Assembly (NCBI RefSeq): GCF_000217995.1
Contig: NC_015676.1
Coordinates: 1,905,708-1,969,707 of the forward strand
Direction of reading: 5' to 3'
Length of the DNA stretch: 64,000 bases
Source: Methanosalsum zhilinae DSM 4017
GTDB taxonomy: Archaea; Halobacteriota; Methanosarcinia; Methanosarcinales; Methanosarcinaceae
The stretch's first letter is position 1. Each line of letters begins with the position of its first letter. A model generated the notes under the pieces. It saw nothing but the letters and a program-made list of their open reading frames with translations. It ran no database searches and was not told the origin of the DNA. Shown here piece after piece: positions 8,258 through 17,117 of this stretch. Position numbers and translations under genes: made by a program.

Positions 8258-8337
8258 TTATGGCAAATTTAAAATCTATTCATATACCATACATCAATAA
8301 TGCATAAAAGTATAGTATCTGGGGGTGAATTTTTATA

Positions 8338-10032
8338 ATGGACCAGGAAACTGAAGGTCCTGATCGACATGAATCCTGCATGAGATTTCGTATGATCTTT
8401 GAAAACTGTCCCACTGGAATGCTCTATATTAACAGAATGGGACTGGTAGATGATTGCAATAGTAAATCTTTAGAAATACTTGCAGTCAGCAGAGATGATA
8501 TTGTGGGTTCAGATCCTGGAAGTTTTCTGTCAGGGGAACAGATAAATGAGGTTATTGAATCAATCCTTTCTTCAAAGGTCAATTATCATGAATCTGAATA
8601 CAGAACAAAGAATCATGATAATCCCATTCCCTTAAAAGTATATCTTAGTCCTCTTCCAGACCAGGAGTTGCCATCCGGGGTAATCTGTGTACTTGAAGAT
8701 ATTTCCAGGGAAAAAAGTATTGAAGAAGCTTTACTTATGGATGAGTCCAGACTGGAGGCGCTCCTTCGTCTACATCAGATGACAGATGCTACAATACAGG
8801 AGATAACTGATTTTGCCAGAGAGGAGGCTGTCAGGCTTACTGGAAGCAAACTGGGATATCTTGCCTTTTTGAATGAAACAGAAGATGTTCTTACAATGCA
8901 TTCATGGTCAAGGGTTGCTATGAAAATATGCAGGATCAGAGACAAACCAATTGAATATCCGGTTGGGACCACTGGCCTCTGGGGTGAGGCGGTAAGGCAG
9001 AGAAAGCCTGTTATCACAAATGACTACAGGGAACCCAATCCACTTAAAAAAGGGTATCCAAAAGGTCATGTGGAACTTACCCGGCATATGAATGTACCTG
9101 TATTTGATAAGGATAAGATCGTCCTTGTCGCTGGTGTGGGAAATAAGGATACTGATTATGATCAGTCCGATGTTCGCCAGCTTACACTGTTGATGCAGGG
9201 TATGTGGACCTTACTCAAACACAAGAAAGCAGAGGATGCTCTGAAGAAATATTCAAATAAACTGTCACAGGTAAATAAAGAGCTATGGGAAGCAAATAAG
9301 GAACTTAAGTCCCTCAACCAGCTTAAAAACGAGTTCATATCCAATGTAAGCCATGAACTTAAAACACCTCTGGTTTCGATCAGGGGGTATAGTGAGATCA
9401 TGAATGGAGAAAACCTTGGTCCGCTAAACGATAAACAAAAAAGGGCAGTTGAAACGATTTTAAGGAACAGTGAACGATTAAGGCGCCATGTTGATTCTCT
9501 TATGTATATAAGTATGGAACAGATGGGTAAGATCCGATACAGTTTTGATTCCATAAATATCGAGGGTATTATTGATGATGCAATAACTGATATCCTTCCT
9601 CAGATAAGAGATACCGGAAAAGATCTGAAACTTGAGAAGAACGTATCAGAGGATCTACCTGAGATTCAGGGAGATGCCCAGAAACTTACAGATCTGCTGA
9701 CAAACCTGCTGAGCAATTCTGTTAAGTTTACTCCGGATGGTGGCAGGATATCAATTAATGTGAAGCAGGAGGGCGATGAACTTCACATAGTGGTTGAAGA
9801 TACAGGTATTGGAATTCCAAAAGAGGTGATACCGGATATTTTTGATAGATTCTATCAGATTGATTCCTCAACAAAGAGAAAATTTGGGGGTACCGGAGTG
9901 GGATTGTATATATGCAAGAGCATTGTGGAAGGGCACAGTGGAAAGATATGGGTTGAAAGTGACAGAGGAAAGGGAACATCTGTTCATGTAAAACTGCCTG
10001 TAAAAAATAGGCCAGAAGAAAAAAAACAGTAA
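8338..10032 (+). CDS. Sensor histidine kinase with PAS and GAF domains
   Basis: This 564-residue protein has no membrane segment and is probably cytoplasmic. Domains in order: PAS (about 12-125, starting FRMIFENCPTGMLY); GAF (about 140-305, with LGYLAFLNE and TTGLWGEAVRQRKP); a short coiled coil (310-330); HisKA with the H-box NVSHELKTP (His339); and HATPase_c with N-box LLTNLLSNSVKF, G1 DTGIGIP and G2 GGTGVGLYIC. The start follows GGGGTGA. No response regulator gene lies nearby, as is common in methanogens. In Methanosarcina, the heme-binding kinase MsmS and related kinases lie near mts/msr genes and use this GAF subtype. Cys198 in the segment after LTMHSWS may be comparable with the heme-linking Cys of MsmS. 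This needs an alignment. Confidence 0.88.
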   Translation: MDQETEGPDRHESCMRFRMIFENCPTGMLYINRMGLVDDCNSKSLEILAVSRDDIVGSDPGSFLSGEQINEVIESILSSKVNYHESEYRTKNHDNPIPLKVYLSPLPDQELPSGVICVLEDISREKSIEEALLMDESRLEALLRLHQMTDATIQEITDFAREEAVRLTGSKLGYLAFLNETEDVLTMHSWSRVAMKICRIRDKPIEYPVGTTGLWGEAVRQRKPVITNDYREPNPLKKGYPKGHVELTRHMNVPVFDKDKIVLVAGVGNKDTDYDQSDVRQLTLLMQGMWTLLKHKKAEDALKKYSNKLSQVNKELWEANKELKSLNQLKNEFISNVSHELKTPLVSIRGYSEIMNGENLGPLNDKQKRAVETILRNSERLRRHVDSLMYISMEQMGKIRYSFDSINIEGIIDDAITDILPQIRDTGKDLKLEKNVSEDLPEIQGDAQKLTDLLTNLLSNSVKFTPDGGRISINVKQEGDELHIVVEDTGIGIPKEVIPDIFDRFYQIDSSTKRKFGGTGVGLYICKSIVEGHSGKIWVESDRGKGTSVHVKLPVKNRPEEKKQ

Positions 10033-10042
10033 ATAATATTTT
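10033..10042. terminator. A/T-rich gap between convergent genes
   Basis: The histidine kinase gene and xseB end tail to tail with only about 10 nt between them. A TATTTTTTATTC run covers the junction and can serve as a T-tract terminator for the + strand transcript. Confidence 0.35.
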
Positions 10043-10315
10043 TTATTCTTTATCTTCTTTTGAATTAAATGGTTCTGATTTTATTTTTCCACCTTCATTA
10101 ATGAGTTGCTCTATCCTGCGTTCAGCATTGTCCAGACGTTTCCGGCATCTGCTGGCAAGTTTCATTCCCTGCTCAAAAGTGTCCAGACTCTCGTCCAGGC
10201 TCATACGCCCGCACTCAAGCTGTTCCACCAGCAATTCCAGCTTTTCCATTGCTTCTTCAAAAGTCATTTCAACTTCTTCAGCATCAATGTTTTTTTCTTC
10301 TTTATTGGATTTCAT
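10043..10315 (-). CDS. xseB: Exonuclease VII small subunit
   Basis: This 90-residue protein carries the XseB helical hairpin: FEEAMEKLELLVEQLECGRMSLDESL, with the conserved sequence continuing TFEQGMKLASRCRKRLDNAE. Exonuclease VII degrades single-stranded DNA to short oligonucleotides without needing a metal ion; several XseB subunits bind the long helix of one XseA. A charged tail of about 15 residues precedes the core. It lies 56 nt downstream of xseA on the same strand and is probably co-transcribed with it. Exonuclease VII is mostly bacterial, so this pair is probably an old transfer into methanogens. No odd codon use is evident. Confidence 0.93.
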   Translation of the reverse strand: MKSNKEEKNIDAEEVEMTFEEAMEKLELLVEQLECGRMSLDESLDTFEQGMKLASRCRKRLDNAERRIEQLINEGGKIKSEPFNSKEDKE

Positions 10316-10371
10316 TCGTTCACCTGAATTCTTCTGTACAGATAATGCTGATAAATCTGTATAAGATCCAA

Positions 10372-11574
10372 TTATCTTTTATTTGTTCTGGTTATGTTCC
10401 TGACACTGCATTCGATTATTCCGTCATGAATCATAATTTCTATGTCATCTGCTTCTGTGACCTCATTCACGGAATGTATTATATTGCCTTCAGTGTCCAT
10501 GGTTATACTATATCCTCTTGCAAGTGTCTGGAGTGGACTTACAGCATCAAGTCTTCCGGCATATTCTCTCAGGAAAGATTTTTTGTTGCGGAGCAGATTT
10601 GAAATAATGTATTCCATTCGTGAAGCCGTTTCATCGAGTTTCTGATAGTTTTGAAGTACGTGATCCCTGAACTTCTCCGGCTGAACTCTGGAATGGAGAT
10701 ATTTCAGATCGGTCCTGTGATCTTTGATCTTTTGATCTGTGGACTGTATTATCCTGTGGATCAACGAATCTATGTATTTTTCGAGTTCTGAGCTTGAAGG
10801 TATTACCATTTCACATGCAGCAGAGGGCGTAGGTGCTCTAAGATCTGCGGTAAAATCAGCGATCGTATAGTCTGTCTCATGGCCTACTGCTGAAACTATC
10901 GGCACATTTGAGTCATGTATGGCTCTTGCAACTATCTCTTCATTAAATGACCAGAGATCTTCCAGTGATCCTCCACCTCTTCCTAAAATAATTACATCTA
11001 CATCGGTATTGTTCAGCATTTCTATAGCATTTGCCACACTTGAGGCTGATCTTTCACCCTGTACAAGGGCAGGCGCCAGGAGCAGATCTACAGGTAATCG
11101 CCTTTGTGCCACATTGAGTATATCGTGTATTGCAGCTCCAGTGGGTGATGTAACAATCCCTATCCTCGAAGGATATTTTGGTATCGGCTTTTTGTGTTCG
11201 ATCTCAAATAGTCCTTCCTTTTCAAGCCTGTTTTTTAGCTGTTCAAAAGCCTGATACAGTTCTCCTATTCCATCAGGCCTCATATCAAGTATCTGCAACT
11301 GATACTGGCCGCGGACAGTATACAGGTCAATCGATCCAAATGCCAGTATGCTCATGGATTTTTCTGGCTGAAATTTAATCTTTCGACTAACTGAGCTAAA
11401 GCATACACAGCTTATCTGTGCCTTGCTATCTTTGATCGTGAAATAATAATGACCGCTTCTGTGCAGTGTAAGGTTTGAGATTTCACCTCTGACCCAGACC
11501 TGCTGCAGTCCAGGCTCGGATCTTAGCACATTTTTAACATGCTGGTTCAGTTCTGATACAGTAAATATTCCCAT
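10372..11574 (-). CDS. xseA: Exonuclease VII large subunit
   Basis: This 400-residue protein begins with an OB-fold nucleic-acid-binding domain (VSELNQHVKNVL and VWVRGEISN, about residues 1-95). The catalytic domain follows, with the hallmark GRGGGSLEDLWSFN near residues 198-211 and the preceding motifs IGIVTSPTGAAI and HETDYTIADF. A long helical region (about 260-350) is the XseB-binding arm. At 400 residues it is somewhat shorter than the E. coli protein of about 456. GGAGATT lies just before the ATG. It acts on single-stranded DNA in repair and recombination. xseB follows it. Confidence 0.95.
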   Translation of the reverse strand: MGIFTVSELNQHVKNVLRSEPGLQQVWVRGEISNLTLHRSGHYYFTIKDSKAQISCVCFSSVSRKIKFQPEKSMSILAFGSIDLYTVRGQYQLQILDMRPDGIGELYQAFEQLKNRLEKEGLFEIEHKKPIPKYPSRIGIVTSPTGAAIHDILNVAQRRLPVDLLLAPALVQGERSASSVANAIEMLNNTDVDVIILGRGGGSLEDLWSFNEEIVARAIHDSNVPIVSAVGHETDYTIADFTADLRAPTPSAACEMVIPSSSELEKYIDSLIHRIIQSTDQKIKDHRTDLKYLHSRVQPEKFRDHVLQNYQKLDETASRMEYIISNLLRNKKSFLREYAGRLDAVSPLQTLARGYSITMDTEGNIIHSVNEVTEADDIEIMIHDGIIECSVRNITRTNKR

Positions 11575-11990
11575 GATAATCTCCAGGAGATACAGTATAT
11601 GTTACCTATATTATTAGGATATGATGGAAGTGGAGTGAAAATATTCTTCCATTTATGTAACTATGTTATGTAACAAAATTCTGTATTTTTCTTCTGTAAC
11701 AATTCTTCTGTTATTTATTTCTAATCTTTGTACAATACTCTATATGCCCAAAAGATAACGGATTTGAGGGTACAGAAAAACGAACATCACGGTGATCATT
11801 GTTTTTGTCGGATTACGGCTCAAACATAAAAACGATTTCCTAAAAACGGCCTTTTACCGTGATTAAGCCGGAAAGTCACAGATTGCAGATATGTGATCTG
11901 TGGCAAATCCTGCATGTCAATTGCAGTTTTCCAGGCACGTATCCTTCAAAGCTGTATCCAAATCAAAAAAAGCGGGATATGGGGGTAAGT
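11575..11990. promoter_or_regulatory. Divergent intergenic region: xseA promoter and long leader of the beta-helix protein gene
   Basis: No convincing coding sequence is seen in these 416 nt. The left part is A/T-rich and should hold the xseA promoter (minus) and a TATA box for the + strand gene. It also has TGTTA-TG-TAACA at 11664-11675. The right part contains several inverted repeats: ATCAC-G-GTGAT at 11786-11796, whose ATCACGGT can also pair with ACCGTGAT at 11856-11863, and CACAGAT/ATCTGTG around 11877-11902. A longer reading frame from 11859 exists, but the signal peptide only begins after 11991, so this stretch is more likely an untranslated leader. Confidence 0.45.
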
Positions 11991-13322
11991 ATGTTGATAC
12001 AATCAAGAATAATGAATAAAGAGACTACTGGATCTATATTGAAAATAGGAATGATCGCATTTTTAATGGTAATGTTTATGGCAGTAGCTGCATCAGCAGA
12101 TGTTGACAGCGGATCCGTTGAAATTGTGAACGAAAGTGGTGCGAATGATATATTTGATTCGATTCAGGCTGCCATTAATGCTGCAGAAGACGGAGACACT
12201 ATTGTAGTGAATGAAGGAACTTATAAAGAATCCCTGAGTATAACTAAAGAAGGTTTAACCATACAGGGAATGGATCAGGATAACGTAATAATTGATGCCA
12301 GTGATAAATCAGGCTATGCGATATCTGTTGAAGCTTCAAATGTTAGTCTTGAATCATTTACTCTTGTTGGAACAGGTGATCAGACACATGGCTATGGAAT
12401 CAAGGTAGGGCCTGAAAGCAATGGAATTCTAATATATGATATAAGTGTTAAAGACAGTCAGAGAACAGCCATTGACCTTCATGGAGTCAGTGATGCTCTG
12501 GTCAAGGATGTCCATGTTTTTGGTGTTGCTTCTGGAAATGGAATTGCAGTTACTGATTCTGAAGATGTTGTGATTGATGGAGCTGTAACCGATTCCAATG
12601 CATGGGGTGGTATTGCGCTTTACACAAGTGGAAATTACGTCGACGCCGGGATCCGTAATATAGCAATCATAAATTGTCTGTTCTCCAATGAACAGAATGG
12701 AATTTATCTTCATGACAGTGCAGATGCAGGTGAAAACGCATTCGTTGATATATCTATTATAGATAACGCCTTTAATAACAATAGTATTCAGATTTCAACA
12801 ATAAATAAAGACAAAATTCCGTCGTATGTCAGTGACATCAATTTCAATGACCTGGCTGAAGAAAACACATTTGATCTTTCTGTTGTGGTTCTTGACGAAG
12901 AATCCAAAATAAAGGTTCCTGTAATCTTTAGCAGTATACAGGATGCAATTGGTGCTGCAGAAGCTGGAGATACTATTGAAGTTTCTGAAGGTACTTATAA
13001 CGATGATTTAACTATTGATAAAGCCAGTCTTACCATAAGATCACTTTCAGGACCTGCTGAAACCACCATTATGGGTGCTACAGTTAAGGTTGCTGCTGAT
13101 GATGTGACAATTGATGGTTTTACAATTGACAATGAAGGTGGAGAGCGTGTAGTCGGTCCTGGTAGTACCAGCAATACTACAATCAAAAACAATGTACTTG
13201 TTAATTCTATGCGAGGTATCCAGGGTGACTGGTATGGAATACCTGCAGACCTTACGATCTTAAACAATGTGTTTAAACGCAGTATGGGATTGCTGGAACT
13301 GAGGGTATGTCTAATCTATTGA
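11991..13322 (+). CDS. Secreted parallel beta-helix (NosD/PbH1-like) protein, N-terminal half before a frameshift
   Basis: The ATG at 11991 follows GGGGGT and leads into a signal peptide (ILKIGMIAFLMVMFMAVAASA). Two copies of a repeat follow: SIQAAINAAEDGDTIVVNEG and SIQDAIGAAEAGDTIEVSEG, each leading into Asn/Ile/Thr-rich beta-helix rungs such as VTIDGFTIDNE. Such PbH1 repeats form right-handed beta-helices in exported surface or carbohydrate-acting proteins. The frame ends in a TGA at 13320-13322, but the sense continues in the next frame: a repeat-like reading resumes as IAGTEGMSNLLIENN from 13289 on. One missing base near 13283-13291 would explain this. The gene is therefore broken in this copy, or the sequence has an error. 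Confidence 0.75.
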   Translation: MLIQSRIMNKETTGSILKIGMIAFLMVMFMAVAASADVDSGSVEIVNESGANDIFDSIQAAINAAEDGDTIVVNEGTYKESLSITKEGLTIQGMDQDNVIIDASDKSGYAISVEASNVSLESFTLVGTGDQTHGYGIKVGPESNGILIYDISVKDSQRTAIDLHGVSDALVKDVHVFGVASGNGIAVTDSEDVVIDGAVTDSNAWGGIALYTSGNYVDAGIRNIAIINCLFSNEQNGIYLHDSADAGENAFVDISIIDNAFNNNSIQISTINKDKIPSYVSDINFNDLAEENTFDLSVVVLDEESKIKVPVIFSSIQDAIGAAEAGDTIEVSEGTYNDDLTIDKASLTIRSLSGPAETTIMGATVKVAADDVTIDGFTIDNEGGERVVGPGSTSNTTIKNNVLVNSMRGIQGDWYGIPADLTILNNVFKRSMGLLELRVCLIY

Positions 13323-15481
13323 TAGAGAATAATATATTTGAAACATCTGATGAGGGAATAGGACTTGGTGAAGGTGTAGAAATCAAGAACATTATCGGTA
13401 ACCACTTTTCAGGCGAAGGTGTGCACATAAAAGACTATCGAACTGCCCCTGAAATGACATACATTGATACTTTGTTAAATGAGAATACTTTTGGCACAAC
13501 TGTTATTGTTCAGGACCATGAAGGAAACATAGAGCTGGCAACTATTTTCAGCAGCATACAGGCTGCGATCAATGAAGCTTCAGGTGGAGACATTATTGAA
13601 GTGGCTTCAGGCAGTTATGAAGAAGTTATCACGGTAGATGTGGAAAACATAACTCTCAGGTCTGCAGAAAGGCATGGTGCTGTTATCAATGGCACTGTAA
13701 CAATAAAGGCAGATAATGTTACAGTGGATGGATTTACAATCAGGGATAGTGAAGCACCTGTTTTGATAGAATTCCATGGTACTGATGGGACTTCAATTCT
13801 TAATAACAGAGCAGAAGCAAGTCTTAACTCACAGGCAAAGCTGGCAGCAGGGAACTGGTATGGTGCCAGTGTCGGTGATTCCTCAATAAAAAACAATGAA
13901 TTTGTTGGGGCAGTTGGTCTCTATCCAAAGGACGGGGCTGTTATAGAGATTGTTAACAATACAGTAAATGGTGCATATCATGAAGGAATATGGCTTGTTC
14001 CCGATGCTGATGTAGTGCTAACTATTGAGGATAATACAATAACTGACCATGATCTTGCAGGTGATAATCTTTCAGAAATAAAGGTAGTCAGCAGACCTGC
14101 GTCAATCAATGATGAAACAACATCAGGTGAAATGAAAGAATCTCTGTTGATTGAAAATTCAGTAGACTCTGTATACCTGCAGTGGGCAACGGTAAAGGAT
14201 GGTCAGAGTATTCAGGATGCTATTGATGCAGCGCTTGAGGGTGATACTATAGAGGTACACCCAGGGACCTATACGGAATCACTGTCTGTTAACAAAGACA
14301 GCCTTATTTTAAAATCTTTAGAAAAACATGAAGCTAAGGTTGATCGAATAAGAATTCAGGCAGATAATGTAAGGATAGATGGTTTTTACCTGCAGGGAGA
14401 TGGAACACTTCGTGGTGCCATTGACGAAACGGGTTCCAGGACCGGTTATACAATTGAGAACAACCTTATAAGAGACCATATAACTGGTATTTTCATAAAC
14501 GACGGATCAGATGGGGTCATTGATAATAACGTAATAGATAACGTTGTTGCTGGTATTGCCCTATCAAGTGGTACATCAAGCCATACTGTCATAAACAATA
14601 TTATTACAAATGCTTCTGATGAATGTATAGGAATAGCAGGGCCAGATAATAATATTGAGAAGAATGAACTGAGAGATTCGTCTGCAGGTATAAAAATATT
14701 TAAGGGCACATGGTCACTGGAAAACACCATCATCACAGATAACGTGTTCTGCAGCAGCAATAACTATGCAATTTCTAATGAAGCTTTAGAATTAATTGAT
14801 GCCCGTTACAACTGGTGGGGACATCCGTCCGGTCCATCCGGTGCAGGTCAGGGTTCAGGTGCTGCTGTTTCAGATAATGTAGACTATCGTCCATGGCTTC
14901 TTGAGGCTGGCGGTGAAAGATTTGATTTCACACTTGTTCTTGGACAGGGCTGGAATGTTGTCTCTGCTCCTTCGAATATTGAACAATATGAGATCAAGGG
15001 TGATGTTGCAGCATGGCTGGCACATACAGCATCTGGCTGGGTAAGCGATGAGTCTGTTATATCAAAGGAGTTCAAAAACCCTGCAGGAGCTGTGTTTGTA
15101 AATGCCAATGAGACACTTGGTGTAGGTTATATATGGGCTGATTTTGGACCTGGAGATGACTTTGCAAACAAACAGCTCAGAGAAGGCTGGAATCTCATAG
15201 GCGTAGGTAATACGGATGATTCCATGAATCGCCTGAGCAATCTGAAATATGAAAGTGGGGAAGGTATAACCTCCATTTACTCTCCAAATGTCTTCAACCA
15301 GGTGAAGGATGTAAGTTACCACTGGCAGATATCACAGATGGATAAGACCTCATGGAAAAATGAGGATAAGATGTATCGCCTGGATGGTTACTGGGTTTAT
15401 CTGCGCGGATCCGATCGGGTGCACAGCGTGACCGTAGAACCTGCAGGATCTGCATCTGACCTGGTTTCTGAAGCCATTTGA
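13307..15481 (+). CDS. Secreted parallel beta-helix protein, C-terminal half after the frameshift
   Basis: This frame continues the upstream protein. It contains the third and fourth repeats (SIQAAINEASGGDIIEVASG and SIQDAIDAALEGDTIEVHPG), many PbH1 rungs (VIDNNVIDNVVAGIAL), and a C-terminal domain of about 180 residues rich in Trp and Gly (GQGWNVVSAPSN, then REGWNLIGVGNT) with no transmembrane anchor. The ATG at 13307 is probably not a natural start: it has no signal peptide, and coding sense extends upstream to about 13289 in this frame. The intact protein would be about 1,160 residues, exported and possibly bound to the S-layer or cell-wall polysaccharide. The next gene encodes a PGF-CTERM surface protein. 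Confidence 0.72.
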   Translation: MSNLLIENNIFETSDEGIGLGEGVEIKNIIGNHFSGEGVHIKDYRTAPEMTYIDTLLNENTFGTTVIVQDHEGNIELATIFSSIQAAINEASGGDIIEVASGSYEEVITVDVENITLRSAERHGAVINGTVTIKADNVTVDGFTIRDSEAPVLIEFHGTDGTSILNNRAEASLNSQAKLAAGNWYGASVGDSSIKNNEFVGAVGLYPKDGAVIEIVNNTVNGAYHEGIWLVPDADVVLTIEDNTITDHDLAGDNLSEIKVVSRPASINDETTSGEMKESLLIENSVDSVYLQWATVKDGQSIQDAIDAALEGDTIEVHPGTYTESLSVNKDSLILKSLEKHEAKVDRIRIQADNVRIDGFYLQGDGTLRGAIDETGSRTGYTIENNLIRDHITGIFINDGSDGVIDNNVIDNVVAGIALSSGTSSHTVINNIITNASDECIGIAGPDNNIEKNELRDSSAGIKIFKGTWSLENTIITDNVFCSSNNYAISNEALELIDARYNWWGHPSGPSGAGQGSGAAVSDNVDYRPWLLEAGGERFDFTLVLGQGWNVVSAPSNIEQYEIKGDVAAWLAHTASGWVSDESVISKEFKNPAGAVFVNANETLGVGYIWADFGPGDDFANKQLREGWNLIGVGNTDDSMNRLSNLKYESGEGITSIYSPNVFNQVKDVSYHWQISQMDKTSWKNEDKMYRLDGYWVYLRGSDRVHSVTVEPAGSASDLVSEAI

Positions 15482-15514
15482 ATACAATAGGGGTGCTTCA
15501 AAAAAAATGTGAAC

Positions 15515-15550
15515 ATATCAGCTGGCTTAATGCTGGCTGATATATATTTT
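15515..15550 (+). terminator. Hairpin terminator after the beta-helix protein gene
   Basis: ATATCAGC pairs with GCTGATAT and is followed by ATATATTTT, 33 nt after the stop codon. Confidence 0.55.
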
Positions 15551-15566
15551 AGGGGGAATTTTGCAT

Positions 15567-16646
15567 ATGAAATATAAACTTATTATCTGTACTCTAATTA
15601 TGATGATTGCACTGGGGCTTACAACAACTGCCTGCGCAGATGAGTCTCAGTTACCTGAACTGCCTGCACTCTGTTACGGTACAGTATATATCAATGGTGA
15701 ACCTGCTCCTGAAGGTACAGTTATTGAAGCTGTTGCTGATGGAGAGGTAAAAGGAACGTTCATTGTGGATGAGGCAGGAAAGATTGGGGGTCCTCAGACC
15801 CAGTCCAAAATGGCAGTTGAAGGAGGGCTTGATGGAATGGTTGTGGAATTTTATCTAAGCGGTGAAATTGATGGTCAGTCGTTTTCAGATAAAAAAGCAG
15901 GTGAACAGATGTACTGGGGTTCTGGGAATATAGAAGAATTCAGCTTCAATGCAGAATTTGATATTCCAACTTCCGCAACCGAACCTGATGGAGAACCGCG
16001 ATCCACACAATCACCACCCATAACTATGGTCAAAGGAACTGACGTTACATTTATGGAATCTGAATCACTCATGCTTGATACTCCATCCCGGGACCTTGTC
16101 TTGAACTTTGAAAATATAGGATTTACTCTAAATATTGAAACAGAGACGGAAGTTTCCGGTGTATCTGTTGATATCACCGGTACAGAGTCCAGACCTGATA
16201 ATGTGAAGGATGAACTTCCTGGTATGGTTTATATGTATCTTATCATAGAAGTTCATGATATTGATCCAGCTAACATCAGAAATGCAGATATTCACTTTAG
16301 CCTGGAAGATGAATGGCTTCATAATAACAATGTGGATGCTGGACAGGTGGTACTTGCAAGGTATTCTGATAATGAGGGTGCATGGTCAACACTGGAAACG
16401 TCTATTGCAGGCCATGAGAATGGCAGGGTGTACTTTGTGTCTCAGACCTCAGGCTTTTCTGTCTTTGCCATAACTGTAATGGATATTGTATCTGATGATC
16501 CGGTGACAGTACCTGATGACAGCTTACCTGAAACTCCTGCACCGGATGGACCGGAAGGGGTTGAGGCAATACCAGGGTTTGGATTTTCACTGGCTGCTAT
16601 TGGAATGCTTGCTGCTGCAGGATTAGCTGTTCAGAGAAAAAAATAA
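15567..16646 (+). CDS. Exported surface protein with PGF-CTERM sorting signal (PGF-pre-PGF type)
   Basis: The ATG at 15567 follows GGGGGAA and gives 359 residues. A signal peptide (LIICTLIMMIALGLTTTACA) is followed by a beta-rich ectodomain, including a domain with VYMYLIIEVHDIDPANIRNA and HSGF-like SQTSGFSVFAI features typical of PGF-pre-PGF domains. An acidic Pro/Asp-rich spacer (about 305-330) leads to the C-terminal signal IPGFGFSLAAIGML, a hydrophobic helix and QRKK. PGF-CTERM proteins are cut by archaeosortase A and attached to lipid outside the cell. The Cys after LTTTA could alternatively be a lipobox Cys. It is flanked by terminators on both sides and so is probably transcribed alone. 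Confidence 0.85.
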   Translation: MKYKLIICTLIMMIALGLTTTACADESQLPELPALCYGTVYINGEPAPEGTVIEAVADGEVKGTFIVDEAGKIGGPQTQSKMAVEGGLDGMVVEFYLSGEIDGQSFSDKKAGEQMYWGSGNIEEFSFNAEFDIPTSATEPDGEPRSTQSPPITMVKGTDVTFMESESLMLDTPSRDLVLNFENIGFTLNIETETEVSGVSVDITGTESRPDNVKDELPGMVYMYLIIEVHDIDPANIRNADIHFSLEDEWLHNNNVDAGQVVLARYSDNEGAWSTLETSIAGHENGRVYFVSQTSGFSVFAITVMDIVSDDPVTVPDDSLPETPAPDGPEGVEAIPGFGFSLAAIGMLAAAGLAVQRKK

Positions 16647-16668
16647 TTCTGGATGGAATTTAAGTATG

Positions 16669-16710
16669 ATGGCAGAAAAGGGATTAACATTCCTTCTGCC
16701 ATTTTTTCAT
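16669..16710 (+). terminator. Strong hairpin terminator after the PGF-CTERM gene
   Basis: A perfect 9-bp stem (ATGGCAGAA with TTCTGCCAT) is followed directly by TTTTTTCATTTT. Confidence 0.75.
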
Positions 16711-16773
16711 TTTAGTGCCATTTTTATTTATCAGGGAAAATATTTTTAATAATAAGGTCAACTAATATCCTAT

Positions 16774-17097
16774 ATGTCACTTGATGATGCCGTCAAAGAG
16801 ATGGACGATGGAGTAATTATTGATGTTGATGTGACTCCTGAATCTAAAAAGCTGTGCGTACCATGTGGTTATAACCAGTGGAGGCATTCTATCCATGTAA
16901 AGCTTACTCAAAAACCCCGAAATGGGAAGGCAAATGAACAGCTTATTGAACACTTTTCTCAGTTATTCGGGGTTGGGACTAAGAGTATAGAAATACTAAG
17001 CGGAGCAAAGGGTAGCAAAAAGTGTCTGGCTGTAAAGGGTATAGATCGCCATTATGCAATCAAAATACTCACAAATAGCCTGAGAGAATCAGAATAA
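16774..17097 (+). CDS. DUF167 (YggU family) protein
   Basis: This 107-residue protein has the DUF167 core: IDVDVTPESKK, then VKLTQKPRNGKANEQLIEHF, followed by LFGVGTKSIEILSGAKGSKK. YggU-type proteins are small alpha/beta proteins of unknown biochemical role, found in bacteria, archaea and eukaryotes. A TATA-like stretch (ATATTTTTAATAATAAGG) lies about 30 nt upstream. The Toprim gene begins 20 nt downstream, and the pair is probably an operon. The start ATG is the only good candidate. Confidence 0.88.
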   Translation: MSLDDAVKEMDDGVIIDVDVTPESKKLCVPCGYNQWRHSIHVKLTQKPRNGKANEQLIEHFSQLFGVGTKSIEILSGAKGSKKCLAVKGIDRHYAIKILTNSLRESE

Positions 17098-17117
17098 TAT
17101 CAGCAGGGGATTTTTAT

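Noticed and set aside
11859-11990. Coding start at 11859 for the beta-helix protein
   Set aside because: The extra 44 residues are not signal-like, there is no ribosome site, and the true signal peptide follows ATG 11991.
13307-13322. The stop that splits the beta-helix gene as a pyrrolysine (UAG) readthrough site
   Set aside because: The stop is TGA, and sense continues in a different frame, so a frameshift is needed.
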